The notes: generated by a model not told the origin, from the letters alone. A DNA stretch of 64,000 nucleotides from Agathobaculum sp. NTUH-O15-33 (GCF_033193315.1 NZ_CP136187.1:3941855-4005854); one strand, 5' to 3'; positions 51,053 through 61,017 are shown, counted from the first letter of the stretch. Numbers and translations are program-made.

Positions 51053-53758
51053 TTATTTTTGATCCTCTAGAAAGCGGATCAACTGCTCCTGCGACATCGG
51101 GCGGGCATAATAAAAACCTTGAATGAAATGCACGCCCGACGCGGAGATGATCGACTGTTCCTCCATCGTTTCCACGCCCTCGGCGACGATGGCGAGAGAA
51201 TTGATCTCCGCCATCTCGACAATGGAGCGCAGAAGCGCGTGCTGCTTTGGGTTTGTGAGAATCTGCTGGGTGAGCGACCGGTCAATCTTGATGACGTCCA
51301 CCGGCAGGTTGGAAAGGTAGTTCAGGCTGCTGTAGCCCACGCCGAAATCGTCCAGCGCGATATGGACGCCGGTATCCCGCAGCCGGTCCAGCGTCGCGCA
51401 GGCGCGCTCAATGGACTGGATCAGCACGCTTTCCGTGATCTCCAAGGTAATCAGCTTGGGATCAACGCCGGAGGTGTGGATCAGCCTTAGTATATGGTCC
51501 GCGCTGTTTCTCACCAACAGCTGCTGCACGGATAGGTTAATGCCCGTGCGTAGCAGGCCCAGCGCCTTGCCCTGCATATGCATAAAACGGCACGCATGGG
51601 TGAGCACATAGTCGCCAAGCTGTTCCACCATGCCGCTGCGCTCGGCCAGCGAAATGACCAGTCCGGCGGGGAAATACCCGCCCTTGCCGTTTGGCAGGCG
51701 CGTGAGCGCCTCCACGGCGGTGTAGCGCCGGTTTTCCAAATTCATGATCGGCTGGCACCAGATCTCCAGCGTTTTTTCTTCGATGCTGGCCTTGAGCAAA
51801 CGCAGGATTTCAGCCTCGGTTCGGATCATAGCGTCCAGCTCGTCATGATAGATCATGATATGCTGGTTTGATTCCTTGGAAAAGCGCAGCGCGGCTTGGA
51901 TGCGGTCCAGCAGCACTTCCGGGGTATCCCCGTGCGTGGGATAGCGGCATACCGCGATGCGTACCTGAAGCGCAAACGAGGCGTTGCCGGCTAAGACCGG
52001 CTTGGTAAGCAGCTGCTGCAAACGGGATGCAAAGACTTGCTCGCTCTCGTTGGAACGGGAAATGCCTAAAAAGACGTCGCCGTTGATACGATACAGGTAT
52101 GTGCCAAAGGGACGCGACAGGCGGCGCAGAACCTCGCGCAAGATCTGGTCGCCGATATCGGCGCTGAATAACTCGTTATACTGGCTAAACGCGCAAATAT
52201 CAACACAAAACAGACTGAACTGGCGCTTCTTATCGTAGGAAATGAGCATGTTGGCGTCCCGCAGATATTTGGGGCGGTTGCCCACATTGAATACCGGGTC
52301 AAAGTAGGCGAGCTGCTCGACCTGCTTGCGGTATTGGTTAAAGGTCTTACTCAGCTCCATCATTTCCAGATCGGTGTATTCCTCGAAAACCACGTTGCTT
52401 TGTCCCTCGATCAGCTGCCGGCACTTTTGTGTGAGCATGCGCGCAGGGGACTCCTTGGAACGGTAGGCATAATACGAGCGGATCAGCGTGGCGATGATAT
52501 CCGCCGCCTGTCCGTTTGGCGGACAGGGCGCGTATTGATAGCGCGCGGTCAAAAAGCTCTTCTCGCCGTTCAGACGGATCTTAAGCAACAATTCAAGCGA
52601 AAGCCCTCTGGCGAAATCCTTCCGTTGGCTCTCGTTCATATCCTCGCGCACCGCGATCGCGAAATTACCGGCTTGCAGCCGCCCCGCGAGAAAAGGGCTT
52701 TCAATGTATTCGGTCAAACGCCGCGGAATGCTTTGCAGGAAAGCGGCCTCCGCTTCCGGGCCGATCAGTTGGGCCACCTCGTTGTAGCCCTCAAACACGA
52801 AATAAAAAAGGACGATCGGCCCGCGCTGCTCGGCAAGGCACCGGTCAAGCGCCGTTGTAAAACCGGCCTGATTATAAAGGCCGGTCTGCCGGTCGGTCAA
52901 AGAAGCGTTTTTAAGTTTTTTTGCCTGCGTGCGCAAACGGGATAGGGTATAGCACAGGCCCAACAAAAGCAAAGCGGCCAGCGCGCAGACCAGGATGATC
53001 GTCATGCTGTTCTCGCGGCTGATCCAACCGTCCATGGGCTGGATGCTCAGATTCCACTGCGTCGGCAGGTTAAAAGATGTCTTGGCCGCGTGAGAGAAAT
53101 CGACGCCGCTCCCGGAGGTTGAGACGACCTCCTTGTCGCCGCTTTGCGGATTGACGCGCCAAAGCTCGTAATCGTACCCCTGCTCGGTCAGATAGCGCAG
53201 ACCCATCTGTTCCAGTACATAATCGCGGTCAAGGGCGACGCCGACCTCGCCCAGATAAGCGTTATCCGATACAAAGGGCTGTAGGAAAAGAAAGACTTCT
53301 TGCTTCGCATCACCGCTCCCGATGGTGATAGGGCCCTCTACAACCAATTCTTTGACCACCTTGGCCAGCGTGTAAGTATAGGAAAAATCCTTTAAATCAT
53401 GCCCTACCTGATCGCCGTACTGTTCCGCGGGAAGCGCGCTGACCATCGTATCGCCGTCGATCAGGCATACATAGCGGATCTCCTCCTGCGAGAGAAGGGA
53501 GCAAGCCGCCTTCTCGAACCACGCGGTATCCTGATCACCGATGATGCGCGCCGTTTGCGCCAGTGTGTCCGCTTGGTTCAGCGCGCCGCGCATTTGCAGC
53601 ATGATATTTTCACTGTAATAAAGCAGGATGTTGTCCGCTTCCTGCTGGCGGATCTCCATAAAGCTGCGGCGCATCGTAAGGCCGAATCCGGCTGCCATTG
53701 CGATGATCAACAGTGCCGCGAGTAGGAGAGGCAACCGCCGTTCATTCCATTTCTTCAT
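51053..53758 (-). CDS. Membrane c-di-GMP phosphodiesterase with two degenerate GGDEF-like regions
   Basis: 901 residues. The first membrane helix (LLLAALLIIAMAAGFGL) starts an extracytoplasmic Cache-like sensor to about 255, and a second helix lies at about 257-278. Two GGDEF-like domains follow, both without a working signature: RLQAGNFAIA in the first and RINGDVFLGI in the second. The C-terminal EAL domain has all catalytic motifs: EALTR, INLS, LEITE, ALDDFG, IKID, AEGVE, IQGF. Net activity should be hydrolysis of c-di-GMP. It follows the diguanylate cyclase gene by 14 bp. Confidence 0.92.
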   Translation of the reverse strand: MKKWNERRLPLLLAALLIIAMAAGFGLTMRRSFMEIRQQEADNILLYYSENIMLQMRGALNQADTLAQTARIIGDQDTAWFEKAACSLLSQEEIRYVCLIDGDTMVSALPAEQYGDQVGHDLKDFSYTYTLAKVVKELVVEGPITIGSGDAKQEVFLFLQPFVSDNAYLGEVGVALDRDYVLEQMGLRYLTEQGYDYELWRVNPQSGDKEVVSTSGSGVDFSHAAKTSFNLPTQWNLSIQPMDGWISRENSMTIILVCALAALLLLGLCYTLSRLRTQAKKLKNASLTDRQTGLYNQAGFTTALDRCLAEQRGPIVLFYFVFEGYNEVAQLIGPEAEAAFLQSIPRRLTEYIESPFLAGRLQAGNFAIAVREDMNESQRKDFARGLSLELLLKIRLNGEKSFLTARYQYAPCPPNGQAADIIATLIRSYYAYRSKESPARMLTQKCRQLIEGQSNVVFEEYTDLEMMELSKTFNQYRKQVEQLAYFDPVFNVGNRPKYLRDANMLISYDKKRQFSLFCVDICAFSQYNELFSADIGDQILREVLRRLSRPFGTYLYRINGDVFLGISRSNESEQVFASRLQQLLTKPVLAGNASFALQVRIAVCRYPTHGDTPEVLLDRIQAALRFSKESNQHIMIYHDELDAMIRTEAEILRLLKASIEEKTLEIWCQPIMNLENRRYTAVEALTRLPNGKGGYFPAGLVISLAERSGMVEQLGDYVLTHACRFMHMQGKALGLLRTGINLSVQQLLVRNSADHILRLIHTSGVDPKLITLEITESVLIQSIERACATLDRLRDTGVHIALDDFGVGYSSLNYLSNLPVDVIKIDRSLTQQILTNPKQHALLRSIVEMAEINSLAIVAEGVETMEEQSIISASGVHFIQGFYYARPMSQEQLIRFLEDQK

Positions 53759-53772
53759 ACGCCTCCGCCGTC

Positions 53773-55320
53773 CTAACGAATTTTATAATAGCCTTTTCCG
53801 TTTTCCTTGACGAAATACAGCGCTTCATCCGCCTGCGCGATCACCTGCTCCAACTCCGCGTCCGGGCGGCAAACAGCTACGCCCACGCTGCACTGCACCG
53901 GAATGCGCTGGCCAGCCGAACCGATCTCGGAATGCAGGCGGAGCACCAGCTCGTCCAGTACGCTGCGCAGCTCGGCTTCGTCGTCCAGATCGGTCAGCAG
54001 CAACACGAATTCGTCGCCGCCGTACCGGCCCACCACGCCGTCGTATTTCTTTTCATATTCGCGCAGAATGTAGCCCACGCTTTTCAGCGCGACGTCGCCG
54101 CCGCTGTGGCCATAGGTATCGTTGATGTATTTTAGGTTATCCATATCCACAAAGCAAAGGGCGCTTACTCGGTCGGGATCAGCCTTCTTGAGCTGCGCGG
54201 AAGCCTGATTAAAGAAGACCGAGCGGGTGACGACGCCGGTCAGACTGTCCGAAAGGCCGGTGCTCGTCAGGCGGATGATCTCGTTGAAATCCATGTCATC
54301 GGGGCGCTCGTTTTGATAAATCTTTTTTTCCAGCTCTTCAACGGAATGCACCAGCACGTCCACGACCTTCATTTGTCCCGCGATATAGTGCCGCAGCAGG
54401 AGCATGAGGCCGATGCACAGGATAACGGTCAGACCGCTCACCAGCAGCAGGCTGGGTAAAATGTCCGCGAACACCGTTGCAAGCTTGACCGTGCACAGCA
54501 CGTCCCAGCCGGTGTTTTCCACGCGCTGATACACGGTATAAGCCGGGCTGCCATCCGTTAAGCTCCAAAAATCGCCGGATATGGCGGCCAGAAGCTGTTC
54601 TTGCAGCTTATCCGAAGTCGTGCCGAACAGATGCGTATCGCGCAGCTCATTCATGATGGGGTCGCCGTAGGGCATGTCCGTGGTGGTGGACATGATCTGG
54701 CCCTTGGAACCGATCAGTGTGGCGTCCGATCCGTTGATGCCGGCGGATTGCTCCAAAATATCGACGACTTCGTCGAAATAGATGGAGCAGAACAAGCAGC
54801 CCGTGATGTTGCCCTGCGGGGTGCGCAGCGGCACGGCAACGGTGTAGTTGAGCGTTACCCCGTCCGCTCCGGCGGCAAAGCTGTCCGTCACCTGATTTTC
54901 ACCGGTGGAGAAAAGCTGCTGCATATAGTCGCGGCTGGCAAGGCTGGCCGGCTCGGACCCGTCGGAATAAACGGTGATGTCCGAATCGACATAGCAGATC
55001 ATCAGATAGCCGAAGTACGGGCTCATCTGGTCCAGTTTTTTGACCTTATCGATCGCCGGGACCGCGGGGTCGTAAAATTCCGGCAGGCTGGCGAGCGATT
55101 CGAGCAGCGTAATGGATTCCTTCACACGCTGCGAGGTCTGCGCGTGCACGCTGGCAAGCGAAGCCTGCGCGTCCTTTTTCATTTGGCCGGCCGACAGCAC
55201 CGCGCCGCCCGCCAATATAACGGCCAGCGTGAGCAGGCAAAAAATCGCGCTGTAACGCAGCAGCGGGGAGAAGGAGATCGCCCAGCTGTTGTTTTTATTT
55301 TTTGGGGTTTTCTTATTCAT
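53773..55320 (-). CDS. Membrane diguanylate cyclase (Cache-GGDEF)
   Basis: 515 residues. A membrane helix at about 26-48, a dCache-type extracellular sensor to about 290, a second helix near 293-315 and a C-terminal GGDEF domain with intact GRYGGDEF and DNLKYINDTYGH substrate residues. The upstream inhibitory site reads KKYD where RxxD is usual, so product inhibition may be weak. It makes c-di-GMP from GTP and is paired in one operon with the downstream EAL phosphodiesterase. Confidence 0.93.
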   Translation of the reverse strand: MNKKTPKNKNNSWAISFSPLLRYSAIFCLLTLAVILAGGAVLSAGQMKKDAQASLASVHAQTSQRVKESITLLESLASLPEFYDPAVPAIDKVKKLDQMSPYFGYLMICYVDSDITVYSDGSEPASLASRDYMQQLFSTGENQVTDSFAAGADGVTLNYTVAVPLRTPQGNITGCLFCSIYFDEVVDILEQSAGINGSDATLIGSKGQIMSTTTDMPYGDPIMNELRDTHLFGTTSDKLQEQLLAAISGDFWSLTDGSPAYTVYQRVENTGWDVLCTVKLATVFADILPSLLLVSGLTVILCIGLMLLLRHYIAGQMKVVDVLVHSVEELEKKIYQNERPDDMDFNEIIRLTSTGLSDSLTGVVTRSVFFNQASAQLKKADPDRVSALCFVDMDNLKYINDTYGHSGGDVALKSVGYILREYEKKYDGVVGRYGGDEFVLLLTDLDDEAELRSVLDELVLRLHSEIGSAGQRIPVQCSVGVAVCRPDAELEQVIAQADEALYFVKENGKGYYKIR

Positions 55321-55398
55321 ATTTCGCTCTTTCCTTTGTCTGTATGGGCAAACGAAGACGGGCGAACGCCCGAACGACTTGGTATCTATGACAAATTA

Positions 55399-55427
55399 AG
55401 TATATCAGCAACAACGCTGTAAAGCAA
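55399..55427 (-). promoter_or_regulatory. Promoter of the cyclase-phosphodiesterase operon
   Basis: TTGCTT (55422-55427) and TATACT (55399-55404) on the minus strand with a 17-bp spacer. Confidence 0.65.
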
Positions 55428-55432
55428 TAAAA

Positions 55433-55464
55433 AGGAGAGGAAAAACCCGCGTTTTTCCTCTCCT
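55433..55464. terminator. Terminator of lacI-type gene
   Basis: Perfect 14-bp stem AGGAGAGGAAAAAC with loop CCGC. On the minus strand it is followed by TTTTATTG. Confidence 0.9.
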
Positions 55465-55470
55465 AAAGTA

Positions 55471-56499
55471 TTATTTTGTACGAATAATGAATTGGTTTTT
55501 GGCGTTTGGCGCGACCGATTGGCGCTGGATCAATTCGGTGCCGACGGTCGACTTGATAATGTCGCCCGCGCCCTCCTCGATCATTTGGATCAGGCGCTCG
55601 GTCGCCAGCCGCGCCATGCCTACGAAATTGGCCCGCACGGTGGTCAAGTAGGGGGTCAAAATGGTGCAGACCTTGGAATCGTCGAACCCGATGATGGAGA
55701 TATCGTCCGGCACGCGTAGGCCCGCCCGCTGGAACGCTTGAATGGCCGAGACCGCGATGATATCGTTATCCGCGATAAAGGCGGTGGGGATGGTTTCCGA
55801 GGTTTTCAGGAAGTATTCGACCTCCTTCTGGATCACCTCGGACTCCTGACTGACCTCGATCACATACTGCGGCTCCAGCGTCAGGCCCAACTCGTTCATG
55901 GAGGAGCACACGCAGTTTTTGCGGTCGCGCAGGCAGCCGAACTCGATCGAGCTTTTCAGATAGCCGATCTTGGGGTGGCCGTTGTCCAGCAGACATTTCA
56001 CCGCCTGATGGACGCCGTAGCTGTTATCGATGTTGATTGTGCTGAGCGGATACTCGGGGAAAAAGCCGTCCAGCACGACGAGCGGCACGGACAGCGAGAA
56101 AAAAGCGTCCCGCGGCGGCTGGTAATACTCCGTGCCCAGCAAAATGACGCCGCTGTACGTTTCCGGCGCGGCGGCGAGCAAAATATCGTCCAGCGTGCGC
56201 GGCGTGGCGTTGGCCACGGAAAAGGTAAAGCGCTTTTCCAGACAGACCGACTCGATCCCCGCGAGGATGGAGGACATCGTATCATCCCCGCGCGCGGCAA
56301 GGTAGTCCGTGCTTTTATAATATACAAACAGGATACGGCCCTGACTCGCCTTGCTGTCCTTGATGCTGTAGCCGTTTTCAATGAGCGTGTCGCGGATCTT
56401 TTGCCGCAGTTCGCTGCGTACGCCGGGCTTGTTGTTCAGCACCACGGATACGGTGGACGGCGCCACGCCCAAGGATTCTGCAATTTGCCGGATGGTCAC
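55471..56499 (-). CDS. LacI-family transcriptional regulator
   Basis: 342 residues. The N-terminal helix-turn-helix and hinge (TIRQIAESLGVAPSTVSVVLNNKPGV) are followed by a sugar-binding core (FIADNDIIAVSAIQAFQRAGLRVPDDISIIGFDDS). The start is GTG 56499, with GGAGGAG 5-6 bases ahead. It is divergent from the SDR/isomerase/ABC/ADH operon and very likely represses it until a sugar-like inducer binds. The 372-bp divergent region contains a matching dyad. Confidence 0.95.
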   Translation of the reverse strand: MTIRQIAESLGVAPSTVSVVLNNKPGVRSELRQKIRDTLIENGYSIKDSKASQGRILFVYYKSTDYLAARGDDTMSSILAGIESVCLEKRFTFSVANATPRTLDDILLAAAPETYSGVILLGTEYYQPPRDAFFSLSVPLVVLDGFFPEYPLSTINIDNSYGVHQAVKCLLDNGHPKIGYLKSSIEFGCLRDRKNCVCSSMNELGLTLEPQYVIEVSQESEVIQKEVEYFLKTSETIPTAFIADNDIIAVSAIQAFQRAGLRVPDDISIIGFDDSKVCTILTPYLTTVRANFVGMARLATERLIQMIEEGAGDIIKSTVGTELIQRQSVAPNAKNQFIIRTK

Positions 56500-56554
56500 A
56501 AAATCTCCTCCTACCTGATACAGATCAGCCTGAATCGGTTAATCTTACCAATCT

Positions 56555-56583
56555 ATTATAGTATAAAATTTTCTTCCGCGCAA
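56555..56583 (-). promoter_or_regulatory. Promoter of lacI-type gene
   Basis: TTGCGC (56578-56583) and TATAAT (56555-56560) on the minus strand, spacer 17 bp. Confidence 0.7.
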
Positions 56584-56664
56584 CGGCAAGCCGGGGACAA
56601 TGGGCTATCGGCTTGGCAACGGTTGTTTGTTGTTTTCAGTATATCCTGTTTCTGCCTGTTTGTC

Positions 56665-56685
56665 AAAACAAAATTAATTTGTTTT
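56665..56685. promoter_or_regulatory. Candidate LacI-type operator
   Basis: AAAACAAA-ATTAA-TTTGTTTT, perfect 8-bp arms around 5 bases. Further AAAACAAA-like words flank the plus-strand start (56739-56815), so several sites may act together. Confidence 0.6.
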
Positions 56686-56752
56686 TATAATGTTTTGTAT
56701 ATTGTTCCGATTATGAAGTGATTTTCTTGTTAAATACGACAAAGTTGTTTTG

Positions 56753-56781
56753 TTGACATCGATTTTTTTTTGATTTATAAT
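56753..56781 (+). promoter_or_regulatory. Promoter of the sugar catabolic operon
   Basis: Consensus TTGACA (56753-56758) and TATAAT (56776-56781), spacer 17 bp. So strong a promoter is normally held by a repressor. Confidence 0.92.
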
Positions 56782-56871
56782 GCATATATCAAAAACAAAT
56801 CAAAACATAAAACAAAATTAAAGCCGAACAAGTTTGCGTTTGTTCGCGGATCGAAAGGGAAGGTGCAGAAC

Positions 56872-57648
56872 ATGAAGTTACAGGGAAAAATCGCAATGGT
56901 GACCGGCGCGGCGCAGGGAATCGGGAAAGGCGTGGCCTTGGAGTACGCGAAAAACGGCTGTGATCTGGCGATCCTCGACATCAACGGAGAACGGCTGGCC
57001 GAAACGGCGGAAGCGATCCGCGCGCTCGGCAGGGACTGCCTGACAGCCATAGGCGATGTATCGAACAGCGAGACCGTTCAGGGTTTCGTATCCTCCGCCG
57101 TCGACCATTTCGGCCGGATCGATATTCTGACGCACGCGGCCGGTATCCTACGTTCGTGCGCGATCGTCGATCAGGAGGAAAAGGATTGGGACGCGGTGAT
57201 CGCGGTCAATTTGCGCAGCACCTTCTTGTTCAGCAAATATGTGGGCAGGCAGATGAAGGCGCAGCGCGCGGGCGCAATGGTGCTGATCGACTCGTGCGCC
57301 TCCAAAACAGCCGAAGCGTTCAACGCCGTCTACTGCGCATCCAAGGCGGGCGTGCGGCTGTTGGCGCAGTCGCTGGCGCTGGAGCTTGCCGAATACGGCG
57401 TGCGCGTCAACTCCATCGCGCCCGGCACCATCAACACCGATATGATCCAGCGCTGCCTGACCGACCGCGCGCCGCTGTACGGCCTGACCTTTGAAGAATA
57501 CTTAAAGGAATTCAACGAAGCCACGCCGCTGAAGCGTATGGGCGAGCCCGAGGAGATCGGCAAGCTGTGCGTATTCCTCGCCAGCGAGGATTCCGCGTTC
57601 ATCACCGGCTCCTCCTTCAATATTTCGGGCGGGCGCGAGTGCCACTGA
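56872..57648 (+). CDS. Short-chain dehydrogenase/reductase
   Basis: 258 residues, classical SDR: cofactor motif TGAAQGIGKG, NNAG-equivalent THAAG, catalytic Ser in LIDSCASK and the YCASK pair. The acidic residue after the second strand (AILDING) favours NAD. It would oxidise a hydroxyl of the imported sugar or polyol. The start is ATG 56872, preceded by AAAGGGAAGG; the open frame upstream overlaps the promoter. First gene of the LacI-controlled operon. Confidence 0.92.
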   Translation: MKLQGKIAMVTGAAQGIGKGVALEYAKNGCDLAILDINGERLAETAEAIRALGRDCLTAIGDVSNSETVQGFVSSAVDHFGRIDILTHAAGILRSCAIVDQEEKDWDAVIAVNLRSTFLFSKYVGRQMKAQRAGAMVLIDSCASKTAEAFNAVYCASKAGVRLLAQSLALELAEYGVRVNSIAPGTINTDMIQRCLTDRAPLYGLTFEEYLKEFNEATPLKRMGEPEEIGKLCVFLASEDSAFITGSSFNISGGRECH

Positions 57649-57685
57649 CACACGGTAAACCGGTTATGAAGGGAGTAAGGACCGT

Positions 57686-58501
57686 ATGGCATATCAAATC
57701 GGCATCGTCGAATGGGCTTTTCCGTTTCCCGGCCCGCATGGGCTGAAAATCGCCGAAGAGCTTGGCCTCGATGGCATGGAGCTGGATTTCGGCGATTATG
57801 AGACCGGCTTTCCGCTGTCCAACCCGCGCATCCAGCAGGCCTATCTGGAATGCGGCGAAAAGTATCACATCGCCTTTCCCTCGATGGCGCTCAACGCGCT
57901 CAACGCGCACGGCATGTCGCACGACCGCGACAGCTTCGAGGGCCTGATTGCGATCGAGACCATCCGCGCCGGCCTGAAAGCCGCGCACGATATGGGCATT
58001 CCGGTGGTGCAGCTGCCCAGCTTCGACAGCGGCGATATCCGCACCGAGCGGGATTTTTACAACACCTGCGAAAAAATGCGTCTGGCCTGCGATCTGGCCG
58101 AAAGTCTGGATCTGACGATCGCGGCGGAAAACGTACTGAGCGTGGAGCACACCAAAAAGCTGTTGCGGGAAGTAAACAGCCCGCGCCTGAAGATCATGTA
58201 CGACACGCAAAACTACTATCTGGACCGCGGCTATTCGCAGATGGATATCCTGTGCGGCCTGCAAAAGCACATCGTACAGATCCATATCAAGGACGGCTAT
58301 AACGGCACTATTTCGTCCGCCCTGCTGGGCCGGGGCGACGTGGGCTTTGCCGAGACCGCGGCGGCCATCAAGCGAGCGGGCTGCACCGAGTGGCTGCTGC
58401 TGGAAAACTATTATAACAAAAAGCCGCTCAGCCTGCTGGACAGCGACCCGTTTACGCTGTTATCCAGAGATATCAAGACCGTTCGCGCCCTGTTCTCCTG
58501 A
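57686..58501 (+). CDS. Sugar phosphate isomerase/epimerase (xylose-isomerase-like TIM barrel)
   Basis: 271 residues. Motifs of the AP-endonuclease-2/xylose isomerase barrel are present: the metal-binding Glu in IAAENVLS, the Asp/His segment MYDTQNYYL, HIVQIHIKDG and a final Glu in WLLLENYY. The substrate is not evident, but keto-sugar or inositol-type epimerisation is common in this family. GAAGGGAG lies ahead of ATG 57686, 37 bp after the SDR. Confidence 0.9.
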   Translation: MAYQIGIVEWAFPFPGPHGLKIAEELGLDGMELDFGDYETGFPLSNPRIQQAYLECGEKYHIAFPSMALNALNAHGMSHDRDSFEGLIAIETIRAGLKAAHDMGIPVVQLPSFDSGDIRTERDFYNTCEKMRLACDLAESLDLTIAAENVLSVEHTKKLLREVNSPRLKIMYDTQNYYLDRGYSQMDILCGLQKHIVQIHIKDGYNGTISSALLGRGDVGFAETAAAIKRAGCTEWLLLENYYNKKPLSLLDSDPFTLLSRDIKTVRALFS

Positions 58502-58544
58502 CCGGAGAAAAAACGGGCGGCAAAGGGAGGGGAGGAGTCTCCGC

Positions 58545-60038
58545 ATGAATCAACCGCTTTTGGAAATGACTGCGATCAATAAGCACTATCCCGGCGTACA
58601 CGCGCTCAAGGACGTGGATTTTGCATTGGAACCCGGCGAGGTCTGCGCCATACTCGGTGAAAACGGCGCGGGCAAGTCGACGCTGATGAACGTGCTCGGC
58701 GGCGTTGTGCCGCATGATACGGGCGCGATCACGCTGAACGGCAAAACGGTCGCCATACGCGGCACCAAGGACGCCGAAAGGCTGGGCATCGCCTTTATCC
58801 ATCAGGAGCTTTCCCTGTTCCCGAAGATGGATATCGCCTCCAACATTTTCATTCAGGACATTCCCGCGCGCGGCGGTTTTCTGCGCACACGCAAGCTGAA
58901 AAGCGATACCGAAGCCATACTCAAGCGTGTGCGGCTGGACCACTGCCGCCCGGAGCAGCTGGTGGGCGACCTGAAGATCGGCGAGCAGCAGCTTGTCGAG
59001 ATCGGGCGAACGCTGACGCGCGGCATCAAAATTTTGATTTTGGACGAACCAACCTCGTCCCTGACCTCGTCCGAGGTGGATATTTTATTTCAGATCGTGC
59101 GCGAGCTCAAGGAGCAGGGCACGGCGGTCGTATTCATCACGCACCATATGGATGAGATCTATGAAATCTGCGACACGCTGATGATCATGCGGGACGGCGA
59201 GCGCATTCTCAAATGCGGCGTGCACGAGATATCCCGCACCGAGGTCGTCGGCAAAATGCTCGGCCATACGGCCGAAGAGCAGTACAGCCACCCGGCCCGC
59301 AGGTATGGGAAAGAGGTGCTGTCCGTCAAAGGGCTGACGCGGCGCGGCAAGCTGCGCGATATCAACTTTACCGTGCGGCAAGGGGAGATGGTGGGCCTGT
59401 ACGGTCTGCTCGGCTCGGGCCGCACCGAGGTGCTGCGCAGCATTTTCGGTCTGGACAAATACGACGCGGGCGAGATCGCAATTAACGGCGACGCGGCGGC
59501 CGTTCGCGACCCGCGCGAAGCCATCCGCCGGGGCGTTGCCATGGTAACCGAGGACCGGCATCTGGAAGGTCTGGTTTTAGACGAATCGGTCAAATTCAAT
59601 ATGACGCTGGCCAATTTAAAGGCGATCAAGGGCGCGGTCTTTGTCGATCCGAAAAAAGAGCTTTCGATCAGCCAAAAGGGCGTAACGGATCTGGGGGTCA
59701 AAACGCCGTCGGTCGCGCGGGCGGTCAAGTATCTGTCCGGCGGCAATCAGCAAAAGGTGGTGCTCGCCAAATGGCTGGCGACCGCGCCAAAGCTGCTGCT
59801 GCTCGACGAGCCGACGCGCGGCATCGATATCGGCGCCAAGCAGGAGATCTACGCGATCGTCGAGCGGCTGCTCGCGCAGGGCGTGGCGGTCGTCATGGTG
59901 TCCTCCGAGGTGCCCGAGGTGCTCGGCACCTGCGACCGGGTGATCGTGCTGAAAAACGGCGAGCAGGTGTGCGAGCTGCAAAACGACAGTTCTTTGCAGC
60001 CAGCAGCGCTTCTCGAAGCGGCCATGGGAGGGGAATGA
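58545..60038 (+). CDS. CUT2-family sugar ABC transporter, double ATP-binding protein
   Basis: 497 residues with two ABC modules, as in RbsA/MglA. The first has Walker A GENGAGKST, and LTRGIKILILDEPTSSL for Walker B. The second has the usual degenerate P-loop GLLGSGRTEV and an intact signature LSGGNQQKVVLAKWL with LLLDEPTRGIDIG. It energises uptake through the adjacent permease. GGAGGGGAGGAG precedes ATG 58545; the same frame runs 66 codons upstream inside the isomerase gene. Confidence 0.95.
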   Translation: MNQPLLEMTAINKHYPGVHALKDVDFALEPGEVCAILGENGAGKSTLMNVLGGVVPHDTGAITLNGKTVAIRGTKDAERLGIAFIHQELSLFPKMDIASNIFIQDIPARGGFLRTRKLKSDTEAILKRVRLDHCRPEQLVGDLKIGEQQLVEIGRTLTRGIKILILDEPTSSLTSSEVDILFQIVRELKEQGTAVVFITHHMDEIYEICDTLMIMRDGERILKCGVHEISRTEVVGKMLGHTAEEQYSHPARRYGKEVLSVKGLTRRGKLRDINFTVRQGEMVGLYGLLGSGRTEVLRSIFGLDKYDAGEIAINGDAAAVRDPREAIRRGVAMVTEDRHLEGLVLDESVKFNMTLANLKAIKGAVFVDPKKELSISQKGVTDLGVKTPSVARAVKYLSGGNQQKVVLAKWLATAPKLLLLDEPTRGIDIGAKQEIYAIVERLLAQGVAVVMVSSEVPEVLGTCDRVIVLKNGEQVCELQNDSSLQPAALLEAAMGGE

Positions 60039-60039
60039 T

Positions 60040-61017
60040 ATGAGTAAACGCGCGAAAACGCCGGGCGGCACGCAGAGCCGGCCGGTGCAGATCGGCCTGA
60101 AATACGGCATTTATTTGTTATTTCTGTTCGTTATTTTGCTGCTGGCGATCACCTGTCCCAGCTTCCGCACCATGGCGAACGCATCTAACGTCTTTTTGCA
60201 GGTCACGACCTATGCGGTGCTCGGCATCGGCATGACGTTCGTCATCATGACGGGCGGCATCGACGTATCGATCGGCGGCATCATGGTGTGCTGCGGCAGC
60301 GTGTATTCCATTCTGGCGCAAAGCGGCGTGTCCGAGCCGCTGGCGATCGGGGCCATGTTCGTGATCGCGCTGCTGGTCGGCACGGTAAACGGCGTATCGG
60401 TCGCTTATCTGGGCATGCCCGCGTTTTTGGCCACGCTGGCCACGCAGTGCATGTGCCGGGGCATGTCGCTCGTGCTAACGGGCGGCGTATCCTTCCGCAA
60501 GCTTGGCGCGAGCTTTACCTTTTTCGGCAAAACCAAGCTGCTCGGCGTACCGATCCAGATCTGGGTCATCGTCGTTCTGTTCTTGCTTGGCTACCTGCTG
60601 CTGCACAAGACCGTGTACGGCAGGGAGCTGACCGCTGTTGGCGGCAACCTGAACGCGGCGCGCGTGTCCGGCATCAACGATAAGCTGATCACCTGCAGCG
60701 CCTATATTCTCATGGGCCTGATCAGCGGCATCGCGGGCTATCTGAACATGGCGCGTCTGGGCAGCTATTACGCCGCCATGGGCGACGGTATTGAATTCAT
60801 GGTCATCGCGGCGGTCGTGATCGGCGGCACCAGCATGGTCGGCGGCTCGGGCAGCATGATTGGCACGCTGGTCGGCACGCTGCTGATCGGCGTGATCAAC
60901 AACGCGCTGAATCTATTCTCTGTCGCGGCGGAGTGGCAGAACGTGGCCAAGGGCTTCATCATCTTTTTGGCCGTGCTGTTCGATGCGGTCAAGAACCGCA
61001 TGAAGCAGGCCGATTAA
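60040..61017 (+). CDS. CUT2-family sugar ABC transporter permease
   Basis: 325 residues, about eight to ten membrane helices, RbsC-like. Family hallmarks are GMTFVIMTGGIDVSIGG near residue 65 and GAGG-equivalent IGGTSMVGGSGSMIGTLVG near 265. Its ATG lies one base after the ATPase stop, with GGAGGGG inside that gene's end, so translation is coupled. Both permease half-sites are assumed to be a homodimer. Confidence 0.95.
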   Translation: MSKRAKTPGGTQSRPVQIGLKYGIYLLFLFVILLLAITCPSFRTMANASNVFLQVTTYAVLGIGMTFVIMTGGIDVSIGGIMVCCGSVYSILAQSGVSEPLAIGAMFVIALLVGTVNGVSVAYLGMPAFLATLATQCMCRGMSLVLTGGVSFRKLGASFTFFGKTKLLGVPIQIWVIVVLFLLGYLLLHKTVYGRELTAVGGNLNAARVSGINDKLITCSAYILMGLISGIAGYLNMARLGSYYAAMGDGIEFMVIAAVVIGGTSMVGGSGSMIGTLVGTLLIGVINNALNLFSVAAEWQNVAKGFIIFLAVLFDAVKNRMKQAD

